A DNA stretch of 52,690 nt, from assembly GCA_028873575.1 (NCBI GenBank), contig JAGWHY010000009.1, forward strand, positions 1 to 52,690, in the 5' to 3' direction. This stretch comes from Acidobacteriota bacterium. Its GTDB lineage: Bacteria > Actinomycetota > Acidimicrobiia > Acidimicrobiales > RAAP-2. This document shows, one piece after another, positions 23,897 through 33,200 of the stretch. The notes under the pieces are model-generated. The model did not search any database and had not been told where the DNA came from. It worked only from the letters and a program-made list of their open reading frames with translations. Each line of letters begins with the position of its first letter. Positions within the stretch are counted from its first letter, which is position 1. A program made the position numbers and the translations under genes.

Positions 23897-25480
23897 CTAC
23901 GAGGTCGCGAGTTGGATAACGCGCACGATCAACAACAAACCGGCACTCGCCAGGTACACGCCGTTCGCGATGAGCAGGACTCGGCGCGCGCGCGACGAGG
24001 TCGGCGTTTCGAGCAGGGCCGCGCGCGGCATGCGCCAATCCAAACGATCGACGTCGTAGGTAGCGCGCGGCGCGGCGCGGCGCAGTCCCATCGGTAGCCC
24101 CACCACGAGCGCCGCGCCCGCGCCCGCGGCTAACCCGCCGGCGAGTCGCACGACGTTAATGCTGGGAAAGAGCGTCGACACCATTAAGACGACGGACAAG
24201 ACCACCAGCACCGTCACGATGACGACCGCGACCACATTGAGCCACTTCGCGTTCACCCAGGGGCCGAGCGCCGCCCGATCGTTTGCGAGCAATAAGACGA
24301 AGACGCTCGTCGTGGGCAACATGATCCCGGACAGCGCCTGCACCGCCAAGGTAATAAGACCCAGTGGCGCCCCCGGCAGCAGCGTCACGATCCCCGCCAC
24401 GCTCAACAACCCGGCGAAGACGCCGTAGAAACCCTTGGCCTCACGAAACGGTACGTTGAGTCCCTTGTTAAATCGGCTGGATAGATCGCCGACGGCGTAG
24501 CTACTCGCCAGCGTCACCACCGCCGCGCCGATAACCGACGCGTTGAGCAGCAAGATGGCGAAGAAGTCTCCTGTCCCGTGACCGACGTAGCGACGTAGTC
24601 CTCGGGCGACGTCGAGCGACGACGTGAAGGCGTTGGTACCGCCGTGGCCCGCGAGACCCGCCGCCGTGATGGCGACTAAAAAGGTCGCGACGACCACCAC
24701 GATGACCGATCCAATGACGGTGTCCACGCGTTCGTAGTTCAGCCAACGGGGTGTGATGCGCTTGTCCACAATATTGCTCTCTTGAAAGAAGAGCTGCCAT
24801 GGCGCGATGGTTGTTCCCACAATCGAAATAATTAAGAGCACCCCCGCTGACGTCGTGCCGCCGCGTACGCCAGGGTGAATGAGACCGTGCGCGACCGCGC
24901 TCGTCGACACGTGCGCACGTAACACGAGGGGTATCACGAAGAGATTGACGGCTACGAAGAGCATCATGAAGCGCTCCCAACGGCGAAACGAACCCGTCGC
25001 GGTTACCGCGAACAGGGCAATGACCGCGACCGGTACCGAAAGATAGGGACTGACGCCGAAGTAGCGCATGGACAACGACACGCCGATGAATTCGGTGATG
25101 ATGATGAGAAAGTTCAAGACGAGGATTGACGAGATCGCGAAGTTGCCCCAGCGTCGACCGATGCGCTCACGAATCAGCCGCCCGTGGCCGATGCCAGTGA
25201 CCACCCCGAGCCGGGCGACCATCTCTTGGTTCACCACCAACACGGGAATCAGGAGGGGCAGGGTCCACAGCAGCGTGTAGCCAAAGTTTTGACCCGCCTG
25301 CGCGTACGTCGACACGCCGCCCGCGTCGTTGTCGCCAATCATGACGATGAGACCTGGACCAATAATCGCGAGGAGCGTCAACAACCGCGCGCGTAGACCC
25401 CGGCGGGCCCCTTCGTCGTGGCCCGCGATGGTCCCGAAGGCGCCCGAAATCTGGCCGTCGCGGGTTGCCTTGTTGCTCAT
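23897..25480 (-). CDS. Nramp-family divalent metal transporter with altered metal site
   Basis: 527 aa, about 11-12 membrane spans; ATG 25480 follows a full AAGGAGG. The first half-repeat motif, usually DPGN, reads D52-A-G-G55. The TM6 motif, usually MPH, reads A226-P-W228. In manganese/iron Nramps the Asn and Met coordinate the transition metal, so losing both suggests a different ion. Nramp relatives that carry Mg2+ (NRMT) also have changed sites. A Mg2+-sensor-like MgtE_N/CBS protein is encoded directly upstream, which supports a Mg2+ role by inference. The 173-bp gap before it is rich in hairpins. Residues after about 460 form a hydrophilic insert and a final span. Confidence 0.88.
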   Translation of the reverse strand: MSNKATRDGQISGAFGTIAGHDEGARRGLRARLLTLLAIIGPGLIVMIGDNDAGGVSTYAQAGQNFGYTLLWTLPLLIPVLVVNQEMVARLGVVTGIGHGRLIRERIGRRWGNFAISSILVLNFLIIITEFIGVSLSMRYFGVSPYLSVPVAVIALFAVTATGSFRRWERFMMLFVAVNLFVIPLVLRAHVSTSAVAHGLIHPGVRGGTTSAGVLLIISIVGTTIAPWQLFFQESNIVDKRITPRWLNYERVDTVIGSVIVVVVATFLVAITAAGLAGHGGTNAFTSSLDVARGLRRYVGHGTGDFFAILLLNASVIGAAVVTLASSYAVGDLSSRFNKGLNVPFREAKGFYGVFAGLLSVAGIVTLLPGAPLGLITLAVQALSGIMLPTTSVFVLLLANDRAALGPWVNAKWLNVVAVVIVTVLVVLSVVLMVSTLFPSINVVRLAGGLAAGAGAALVVGLPMGLRRAAPRATYDVDRLDWRMPRAALLETPTSSRARRVLLIANGVYLASAGLLLIVRVIQLATS

Positions 25481-25653
25481 TTCACCTCCTTAGGTCGTGT
25501 CGTGGTCGTAGGTTGGTACGACCTCGTCGCGGCTAGGAGGTGGTGTCCTCCCGGTGCGTACGGGGTCGCGTCGACGCGCGTGGCGTCACGTAGCTGGTAC
25601 TAGGGGGTTTCAGACAGACCCCCTTAGAACGGGACCGAGGAGGAGCGGGCGCG
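25481..25653 (-). promoter_or_regulatory. Hairpin-rich leader upstream of the Nramp gene
   Basis: On the minus strand: a 6-bp GC stem (25602-25607 with 25619-25624), a GGAGG/CCTCC hairpin (25536-25540 with 25547-25551), and a perfect 7-bp hairpin GGTCGTA/TACGACC with loop CCAACC (25504-25523) just before the ribosome site. A second ACGACCT closer to the ribosome site could pair with the same AGGTCGT arm, so alternative folds are possible. It does not match the M-box or yybP-ykoY consensus as I know them. Confidence 0.45.
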
Positions 25654-26913
25654 TCACTCTTCCACCGCGCCTACGCCAAACTCAGCGCGCCAGCCCTGAG
25701 GCAGGAGCTCCTCGAGAAGGTCATCGACCGTGACGACGCCCACCATCGTGCCGTGCTCGTCGTCGAGTACCGGCAGCACCGTCAAGTTGAAGTCGCTCAT
25801 CTTGCGCGCGACGCGCGGCACGTCCCAGTGCGCGTGCACGTGGGCAAGTTGGGTACGCGCGATCGAAAGCGCCGGCTCGCTGGAACGTGCGCGCACCAAG
25901 GGCGCGATCGCCGCCGATCCAATGGGCTGGCCGCTCTCGTTCGTGAGAAAGACCATCTGCAGTGACTCCGCCGGGACACTCGAGGTTCGAATCGCCTCGA
26001 GCGCGTCGGCCACGGTCGCCGTCGCGGGAATCGACAAGAAGTCCGGACTCATGAGTCCCCCGGCGGTGTCGGCGTTGTACGACAGAAGATGGCGCACTTT
26101 GACCTGCTGCTCGGGTGCCAGACGATCGAGGATTGGTCGACGGCGTTCCTGGTCAATCTCGGTGAGTAGGTCGGCCGCGTTGTCCGGCTCCATCCGTGAC
26201 AACAGCCGGGCCGCCTCGTCGTCGTTACGAGCTTCGAGAAACTCCAGCTGGTGTGACGTGTCGAGTTCTTCGAAGACGTCGGCCTCGAGCTCGCGGTCCA
26301 GTCCGACCGCCTCGATAATCTCACTGCCCTCGTCGTGACTGGCCTCTTCGACGAGGTCGGCGATTTGGGCGGGGTGCAAACGCGAGAGTTTTCGATACGG
26401 AATACGCAGTCGCGCCGACGGGACGTGACTCACGAAGGGCTCGATGGAGGCGAAGTCCACCATGGTGTCGACCTTGACGTGCTGGCCCATCTGCGCGCCG
26501 AGCACCCTGCGCAGGAAGCGACGCCGACTCGGGTCAACGCCCACGACCTCCCAGGTCTTATCCACGCAGGCGATTTCGATTTCGTTGGCGATAATCAGAC
26601 GGCCGCGCACCAGGTTGATGAGGTGTCGCGCCAAAAGGTCCTCGGCGAGCAGGAGCTCACCCGGTCGGCGCTCGAACTTTCGCAAGTCGACCCGTCGCCC
26701 TTCGAAGGTCATCTTGCCCTTGTCGATGCCCCCAATCTTGCGAATGGGCACGAAGAGGTCGCGACCCTCGATGCGAATGACCGCGCCGACGATGGGGGGA
26801 TGCGGGTCGTCGCCGAGTCGCGCGACCAAGTCCTGGACGCGTCCAATCCGGTCACCGTCGGCATCGAAGATGGGACGACGCAGGAACGTAGAGAGGTGAA
26901 AAATTTCGGTCAT
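25654..26913 (-). CDS. Soluble PRC-barrel/MgtE_N/CBS protein (Mg2+ sensor-like)
   Basis: 419 aa from ATG 26913 (a GTG at 26931 is possible). Order: PRC-barrel-like region (about 5-75, RPIFDADGDRIGRVQDL), a second short barrel-like stretch, an MgtE N-terminal superhelical domain (about 175-280, with repeats such as FEELDTSHQLEFL and LSRMEPDNAADLL), then a CBS pair (about 285-405, MSPDFLSIPATATVADAL, then DDLLEELLP). No membrane domain follows, so this is the magnesium-sensing half of MgtE without its channel. The Nramp gene comes next on the same strand. The pair may have swapped MgtE's pore for an Nramp transporter. Confidence 0.82.
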   Translation of the reverse strand: MTEIFHLSTFLRRPIFDADGDRIGRVQDLVARLGDDPHPPIVGAVIRIEGRDLFVPIRKIGGIDKGKMTFEGRRVDLRKFERRPGELLLAEDLLARHLINLVRGRLIIANEIEIACVDKTWEVVGVDPSRRRFLRRVLGAQMGQHVKVDTMVDFASIEPFVSHVPSARLRIPYRKLSRLHPAQIADLVEEASHDEGSEIIEAVGLDRELEADVFEELDTSHQLEFLEARNDDEAARLLSRMEPDNAADLLTEIDQERRRPILDRLAPEQQVKVRHLLSYNADTAGGLMSPDFLSIPATATVADALEAIRTSSVPAESLQMVFLTNESGQPIGSAAIAPLVRARSSEPALSIARTQLAHVHAHWDVPRVARKMSDFNLTVLPVLDDEHGTMVGVVTVDDLLEELLPQGWRAEFGVGAVEE

Positions 26914-27006
26914 AGCAGGCCCGAAAGCCACCCCAGGCTACTCCGTCATTCACGAGCCGGACCAGGTCGATTTCGTGACGTCCGCGTGAACGACGCGACG
27001 ACACCG

Positions 27007-28029
27007 CTAGCCCAGACGAAAGCGCTGCAGTACCTCAAGTACGAAATCGACGTCGTCGTCCGTGACTTGCGCGTGGGTGACGAAGCGGGCGCGACGTGGC
27101 GCGATCGTGCCGCCGACCACGCCACGCTCACCCAGTTGCGCCACCAGGTCGCGCGCGCGCGGATGGTCGAAGGCGACGATATTGGTGCGACAACTGGTGG
27201 CGTCGTAGTTCGATTCAGGAAACGCGGTGGCGAAACCCTCCGCCAAGCGTCGCGCGCGCGCGTGGTCATCCGCCAAGCGGTCGATCATCGTCTCGAGGGC
27301 CACCAGGCCGGCCGCGGCTAAGAACCCGGCCTGACGCATCGCCCCACCCAGACGCTTACGTTCGACCCGTGCGCGCGCCATCATCGACGCCGATCCCGCG
27401 AGAAGTGAGCCCACGGGCGCGCAGAGCCCCTTCGAGAGACACGACATGACGGTGGTCGCCGGCGCGCAGTACGCCGCCGCGCTGGTGCCCGTCGCGACGA
27501 CGGCGTTGAAGAGACGCGCGCCGTCGAGGTGAATCGGCAACTCACCCACCGCGTGACGCAACGCGACGAGATCGTCGAGATCAAGGGGCGTCCCGCCCGA
27601 CGGCATGTGGGTGTTCTCGACGCTCACGAGACCCACGTGCGGCTGGTGATCGATCTCCGCGTCAATGACGTCGAGAATCTCGTTGAGCCGCATGGCGCCC
27701 GACGTGTCGTCGAGCGTCGCGAACTGCACGGACGAGTTACGCGCCGACGCCCCCATTTCGAAGCTCACCACGTGCTGGTGGCGCCCGGCGATGATCACGT
27801 CGCCGGGCGCGGTCAACACGCGCACCGCGATCTGATTACCCATGACGCCCGAGGGAACGAAGACCGCCGCCTCCTTGCCCACGAACGCCGCGAAGGTACG
27901 CTCGAGCTCGTTGATCGTGGGGTCCTCACCCGATCCGTCGTCGCCCACCTGCGCGCGCGCCATCGCCTCGCGCATGGCGGGCGTGGGTTGGGTCACGGTG
28001 TCACTTCGTAGGTCGACGCGTCGGCTCAT
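27007..28029 (-). CDS. ltaE: Low-specificity L-threonine aldolase
   Basis: 340 aa; ATG 28029 lies 7 nt after TAGCCT, so the mRNA is probably leaderless. The PLP-dependent fold-type I features are present: RSDTVTQPTPAM at the N-terminus, ENTHMPSGGTPL, the LDGARLFNA Asp that contacts the PLP ring nitrogen, and the PLP lysine Lys200 in SCLSKGL. It splits threonine or allo-threonine to glycine and acetaldehyde. It is divergent from the thioesterase gene across only 35 bp. The MgtE-like gene lies 93 bp downstream on the same strand. Confidence 0.93.
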   Translation of the reverse strand: MSRRVDLRSDTVTQPTPAMREAMARAQVGDDGSGEDPTINELERTFAAFVGKEAAVFVPSGVMGNQIAVRVLTAPGDVIIAGRHQHVVSFEMGASARNSSVQFATLDDTSGAMRLNEILDVIDAEIDHQPHVGLVSVENTHMPSGGTPLDLDDLVALRHAVGELPIHLDGARLFNAVVATGTSAAAYCAPATTVMSCLSKGLCAPVGSLLAGSASMMARARVERKRLGGAMRQAGFLAAAGLVALETMIDRLADDHARARRLAEGFATAFPESNYDATSCRTNIVAFDHPRARDLVAQLGERGVVGGTIAPRRARFVTHAQVTDDDVDFVLEVLQRFRLG

Positions 28030-28064
28030 GCGAAGAAGGCTACCGGCCTCTCTAGACTTCCCTC
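28030..28064. promoter_or_regulatory. Minimal divergent promoter with two leaderless starts
   Basis: TAGCCT on the minus strand (28042-28037) lies 7 nt before the ltaE ATG. TAGACT on the plus strand (28053-28058) lies 6 nt before the thioesterase GTG. Both -10 boxes are within the 35-bp gap, so each -35 must overlap the other gene's 5' end. Confidence 0.6.
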
Positions 28065-28481
28065 GTGGACGAATCGATGAACCAACTCACCAATCGCCCG
28101 AGCGTGAACGACGTGTTGGGCATCGAAACCGTGGTCGCCACGCCCGACAAAGTCGTGCTGCGCGTCGAGGTCGGACCCAAAGTGCACCAGCCGTACGGAA
28201 TCTTGCACGGCGGGGTCTCGGCGCTCATGGCCGAGGGCGCGGCGTCGCTCGGTGGCGCGCTCAGCGTAGGACCCCACGAAATCGTGGTGGGCACCGAACT
28301 CAACTGCTCGCACCTGCGACCGCTTAGTGACGGTACCCTCACCGCGACCGCGTTACCCGTGCGTAAAGGGCGGAACGTGCACGTTTGGTCGATCGAACTC
28401 ACCGACGGCGACGAGCGACTCATCTGCGTCGCGCGTTGCACGCTGCAGGTTCTCGCGGCACCCTCGACACCTTCGGCGTAG
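28065..28481 (+). CDS. Hotdog-fold thioesterase (PaaI/YdiI type)
   Basis: 138 aa from GTG 28065, 6 nt after TAGACT (ATG 28077 is an alternative). The hotdog motif GILHGGVSALMAEGAAS carries the conserved HGG and the catalytic acid Glu of this subgroup. HLRPLSDGTLTATA and the closing strands follow. Such enzymes hydrolyse aromatic or acyl-CoA thioesters, for example DHNA-CoA in menaquinone synthesis or phenylacetyl-CoA proofreading. The substrate is not evident. FabH begins 40 bp downstream, so the two are probably co-expressed. Confidence 0.82.
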   Translation: MDESMNQLTNRPSVNDVLGIETVVATPDKVVLRVEVGPKVHQPYGILHGGVSALMAEGAASLGGALSVGPHEIVVGTELNCSHLRPLSDGTLTATALPVRKGRNVHVWSIELTDGDERLICVARCTLQVLAAPSTPSA

Positions 28482-28520
28482 GGCCTAAACTTCACCCAAC
28501 ACCGCGACGGAGGTTGGTAG

Positions 28521-29444
28521 ATGGGTGCTCGATTCATTGGCTGGGGTACCGCGGTGCCCGAGCGCGTCGTCACGAACGACGAACTCTCACTCACGCTCGA
28601 CACCTCAGACGCGTGGATTACCGAACGCACCGGCATTCGCGAACGGCGCATCGGCGGGACCGCGAAGAGCCTGGGCGTACTCGCCGCGCGTGACGCCCTC
28701 AACGACGCCGGCGTCGGGCCCGAGGACATCGACTTCCTGATCCTCGCGACCACGACGCCCGATCGCATTACCCCCTCGACCGCGACGCTCATCGCCCACG
28801 AGCTCGGGCTCCAGTGTCCCGCGATGGATCTCAACGCCGCCTGCAGTGGATTCATGTACGCGGTGCGTACCGCGTACGGTCTGCTCGAGACGGGCAACAA
28901 GCGCGTGCTGGTTATTGGCGCGGAGAACCTCTCACGCTGGGTCGACTGGACCGACCGCAACATGGCGGTCTTGCTGGCCGACGGCGCGGGCGCGACCGTC
29001 CTCGAGTACGACCCCACGGAGAACGACCTGCTCGCCTTCGTGCTCGGCGCGGAAGGGGCCGACGCCGACCTCTTGACGTGCGAACACGAGGGCTACTTTC
29101 AGATGGACGGCAAAGAGGTCTTTCGCCGCGCGGTACGCGTGGTCGTCGACTCGGCCCAAAAGGCCCTCGACATGGCGGGCATTACGTCCGACGATCTCAG
29201 TTTGATCATCCCCCACCAGGCCAACATCCGGATTATCCAGGCGGCCTGTCAACGACTCAACGTGGAGATGGAGCGCGCCGTGGTCGTGCTCGATCGCTAC
29301 GGCAACACGTCGAGCGCCTCGATCCCCCTCGCGTTCGCGGACGCGCGACAGAATGATCGCGTGCAGAAAGGCGACTACGCGCTCCTCACCGGATTTGGTG
29401 CCGGGATGACCTGGGCCTCGGCGGTGGTGCGCTGGTCGCGGTGA
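28521..29444 (+). CDS. fabH: 3-oxoacyl-ACP synthase III
   Basis: 307 aa; ATG 28521 follows GGAGG. The thiolase-fold catalytic triad is visible: Cys108 in NAACSGF, His232 in IPHQAN, Asn262 in GNTSSASIP. The N-terminal GTAVPERVVTNDEL and WITERTGIRERR are typical. It condenses an acyl-CoA with malonyl-ACP to start fatty acid synthesis in the cytoplasm. Its stop overlaps the next gene's GTG start (GTGA). The family has relatives in polyketide-like pathways; the housekeeping role is the simplest reading. Confidence 0.93.
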   Translation: MGARFIGWGTAVPERVVTNDELSLTLDTSDAWITERTGIRERRIGGTAKSLGVLAARDALNDAGVGPEDIDFLILATTTPDRITPSTATLIAHELGLQCPAMDLNAACSGFMYAVRTAYGLLETGNKRVLVIGAENLSRWVDWTDRNMAVLLADGAGATVLEYDPTENDLLAFVLGAEGADADLLTCEHEGYFQMDGKEVFRRAVRVVVDSAQKALDMAGITSDDLSLIIPHQANIRIIQAACQRLNVEMERAVVVLDRYGNTSSASIPLAFADARQNDRVQKGDYALLTGFGAGMTWASAVVRWSR

Positions 29445-30286
29445 ACGGTCCGTCGCTCGTCATCCTCGCCGCCGGCCGCGCCCGACGCTACGGCGGGTTG
29501 AAACAACTCGCGCCCATCGGGCTCAACGGTGAGGGCGTCATTGACCTCCTCGCCTGTGACGCGTACGCCTCGGGTTTTGAGGACATCGTGATCGTCGTGA
29601 ACCCCGAGACCGGTCCCGAAATTCAGGCGCACGTTGAGAAGAACTGGCCCCGGTACCATCGCGTGAACTTCGCGGTTCAGACTGAACTGCGTGGCACCGT
29701 GGAGGCCGTGCTGGCCGCCGAGAGCGCGCTCGACCTCACCAAGCCCTTTGGCGTCTCCAACGCCGACGATCTCTACGGCCGGCGCGCGTTCAAAATGCTG
29801 GGCGAGCACCTGGCCACCGACCCTAACCACTGCCTGGTGGGTTTTGAACTCGACCGCGCCTTGGTGGGTGAGTTGCCGGTGTCGCGCGGCGTGTGCGTGG
29901 TCGAGGATGGCAAACTCGCCAAGATTGTTGAACGAAAGAACGTGCGGCGCGAGGGTGACGGTTACGTCGCCGAAGACGGACTCGAGCCCGCGCGGCTCGA
30001 CCCGCACGTCACGGTCTCGATGAATCTGTGGGGCTTTCAGCCCTCGATCTTTCCCGCGATGCACGCGTGCGTCGCGCGCCACGATTTCGAACAAGAAAAA
30101 GAGGTGCAGCTTTCGGTGCTGGTGGGCGAGTTACTCACGAGCGATCACGCGCGCTTTGACGTACTCGCGACCGACTCACGCTGCATCGGCGTCACGCACG
30201 CCAGCGACCTCCCCCTGGCCCAAGAGCTCGTGCGTATCGAGATCGAAAGTGGCCTGCGCCCGGAGTGCGCCTTCCAACCCATCTAG
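29441..30286 (+). CDS. Sugar-nucleotidyltransferase-like protein
   Basis: 281 aa from GTG 29441, overlapping fabH by 4 nt. The start VILAAGRARRYGGLKQLAPIG is the nucleotide-binding signature of NTP transferases, with Gly-rich loop and Lys. SNADDLYGRRAF provides the metal-binding Asp region, and SMNLWGFQPSIFPAM is the sugar-side motif. The enzyme probably joins a sugar phosphate or similar to a nucleotide. The substrate is unknown. It ends 4 nt inside the 3' end of the converging dnaE2 gene. Confidence 0.75.
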   Translation: MNGPSLVILAAGRARRYGGLKQLAPIGLNGEGVIDLLACDAYASGFEDIVIVVNPETGPEIQAHVEKNWPRYHRVNFAVQTELRGTVEAVLAAESALDLTKPFGVSNADDLYGRRAFKMLGEHLATDPNHCLVGFELDRALVGELPVSRGVCVVEDGKLAKIVERKNVRREGDGYVAEDGLEPARLDPHVTVSMNLWGFQPSIFPAMHACVARHDFEQEKEVQLSVLVGELLTSDHARFDVLATDSRCIGVTHASDLPLAQELVRIEIESGLRPECAFQPI

Positions 30287-33200
30287 CGCCAGTCCCGCGA
30301 GGGCACCGTCGCGCCGAGCGCCAGCGCTTCCACGTGTTCAGCGACCAGCGCGGTCGAGCCGTGACCACGTTCGAGCACCCCGCGAATCACCAGGGCCGGC
30401 GCGTGACGCGCGACGTTCGACCATCGCGCCCACGCCCCCTTGGAAAAGATCACGTTGACGTGCCCCGACTCGTCCTCGAGGTTCACGAAGACCGCGCCGT
30501 TGGCGGTCTCGGGGTGTTGACGGTGCGTCACCACGCCGGCCACCGTGACGCGGTGACTCTCCACGCTCGTGAGTCCCCCCGCGCGCGTCACGCCCCGCTC
30601 GTCTAACCACGCGCGCGCGAGCGCCATCGCGGTCGCCTCGGGAGTGAGCCCCATGGCCCACAGGTCGTCGGCCACGCGTTCAATCGCGCGCGTCGCCGGC
30701 AGGCGCGGCGCCTCGAGACCCGTCACCACGCCGGCGAGTCGATCCGGCGTCGACTGCGCGGCCGCCCCGGCCGCCCAGGTGAGCGCGCGACGCGACGCGC
30801 CAAACGCGTCGAGCGCACCGGCGCTCGCGAGCGCCTCGAGATGGTGCTGCTGGAGTCCGGCGCGACGAACCAGATCGCTCGAGTCACGCCACGGCGCGCC
30901 GGCGGCGACGCGCGTCGCGAGCTCACTCGTGAGACCCCGCACGCTGGTGAGTCCGAGGCGAACCACCTCACCGTCACCGGTCATCTCGAGCGCCGCCCGC
31001 GCACCCGAATGGTTCACGTCGGGGCGCGCGACGACCACGCCGTGACGTTGCGCGTCGGCGACCAAACTCTGGGGTGACCAAAATCCCATGGGCTGCGCGT
31101 TGAGCAGTGAGACCAAGAAGGCCGCCGGGTAGTGGTACTTAATCCACGCCGAGCAGTAGACCAGGTGCGCGAAGGAGACCGAGTGCGACTCGGGAAACCC
31201 GAAGTTCGCGAAAGCCGAGAGCGCGTCGAAGAGTTGGTCGGCCGTGGCGCCACTGATGCCGTTCTTCGCCATGCCGAGGTAGAAGCGACTCTTGAGCTTC
31301 AACATCCGCAACGCCGAGCGCTTGGCGGCCATGGCCTGACGTAGTTCGTCGGCCTCGGCCGGCGAAAAGCCCGCCACGGCGACGGCCATCTCCATCAACT
31401 GTTCTTGGAAGAGTGGCACCCCCAAGGTGCGACGCAAGATGGGCTCGAGACGAGGGTGCAGGTAGGTGACCGGCTCTTCACCGCGTCGACGACGAATGTA
31501 GGGATTGACGGCGTGACCCTGGATCGGACCGGGGCGAATCAAAGCGACCTCAATCACTAGGTCGTAGAAGCAGCGCGGGCGCACCCGCGGCAGCGTGGCC
31601 ATCTGCGCGCGCGATTCGACCTGAAAGACCCCGACGGTGTCGGCCTCACAGAGCAGGTCGTAAACCTCGGGCTCTTGGGGAAGTTGCGCGAGGTCGATCT
31701 CGACCCCGTAAAAGTCACGAACCTGGTCGACCGCGCGGTGCAGCGCTTCGAGCATGCCCAGACCCAACAGATCAAACTTCACGAGACCAATCGCCGCGCA
31801 GTCGTCCTTATCCCACTGCAAGACGCTACGCCCGGGCGTGCGCCCCCACTCCACTGGGCAGACCTCGAGAACCGGTCGATCACACAGCACCATGCCCGCC
31901 GAGTGAATACCGAGGTGGCGGGGTCGCTCCAGGAGTTCCTTCGCCATGGTCGTGACGAGTTCGGGTACCTCGTTAACGTTCGCGCTCATGGTGTGACGAT
32001 CGACGGCGTCACGAAAGGTGTTGGCCTCTTCTTCGGAGTAGCCCAGCGCGCGCGCCACGTCGCGCAGCGCCGAGCGGGGGCGGTACGTGATGACCGCCGC
32101 AACCTGGGCTGCGTGGTGGCGCCCGTAGCGCTCGTAGACGTACTGAATCACCTCTTCACGACGACCCGACTCGATGTCGACGTCAATGTCGGGGGGACCG
32201 TCACGCGCCGGCGAGAGAAAGCGCTCAAAGAAGAGATTGAGCGACACCGCGTCCGCGTTGGTGATCCCCAGGGAGTAGCAGACCGCCGAGTTAGCCGCCG
32301 AACCGCGTCCCTGGCAGTAGATATTCTTCGCGCGGCAGAACTCGGTGATGTCCCAGACGGTGAGAAAGTAACCGGCGAAACCGAGTTGACCAATGACGCG
32401 CAGTTCGTGATCGATCTGGCACCACGCGCCCGCAACGCGCTCCGCGTCACGAGTGCCGTAACGCTTCGTAGCCCCTTCGGCGACGAGGTGCTCAAGATAG
32501 GCCTGCTCGTCCATTCCGGGTGGGGTGCGAAACAGCGGCAGGTTCGGCGCGACCAGACGCAGATCAAAGGCGAGTTCGCTCACTATCTCACCGGCCCGGT
32601 CCACTACCCCGGGCCAGCGCGCGAAGCGGCGACGCTGCTCGGCGTCGCCGCGCAAGTGCGCGAGAGGTGACGCGTTCAGCCACCCCTCAAGTTCGTCGAG
32701 GGATCGTCGCGCGCGAATGGCCGACAGGAGTTGCGCGCGCGCCACGTCGCGCGGCGTGGCGTAGTGCACGTTGTTCGTGGCCACGACCGACAGTCCCGCC
32801 CGCACGCCCAACTCCGCGAGCGCGTCGTTGCGCGCGACGTCGTCGGGCGCGCCGTGATCCCAGATCTCCACCGCCACGTTCTCGCGTCCGAAGCGCGCGA
32901 CGAGTGTGTCGAGCACGCGGGCCGCCGCGCGCGGGCCCTCCGCCACCAGCGCGCGGGTTAAGGCGCCCTTGCGACACCCGGTTAAGACCAACCACTCCTT
33001 CGCCGACGCGCTCAACTCTTCGAGGCTTAGACGCGGCACCCCCTTCTCCCCGCGCGCGAGGTGCGCCAACGCCAGGGTCCGCGAGAGTTCGCGGTACCCG
33101 TGGGCGGAGCGCGCGAGCACCACCAGATGGGTCCCCGAAGGATCGGCCACGCCCACGCGATCGTCGCGCGCGTCGAGCGTCACCTCGGCGCCAAAGACGG

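Noticed and set aside
25481-25653. M-box or yybP-ykoY riboswitch
   Set aside because: The conserved segments of these motifs are not visible, although the region is clearly structured.
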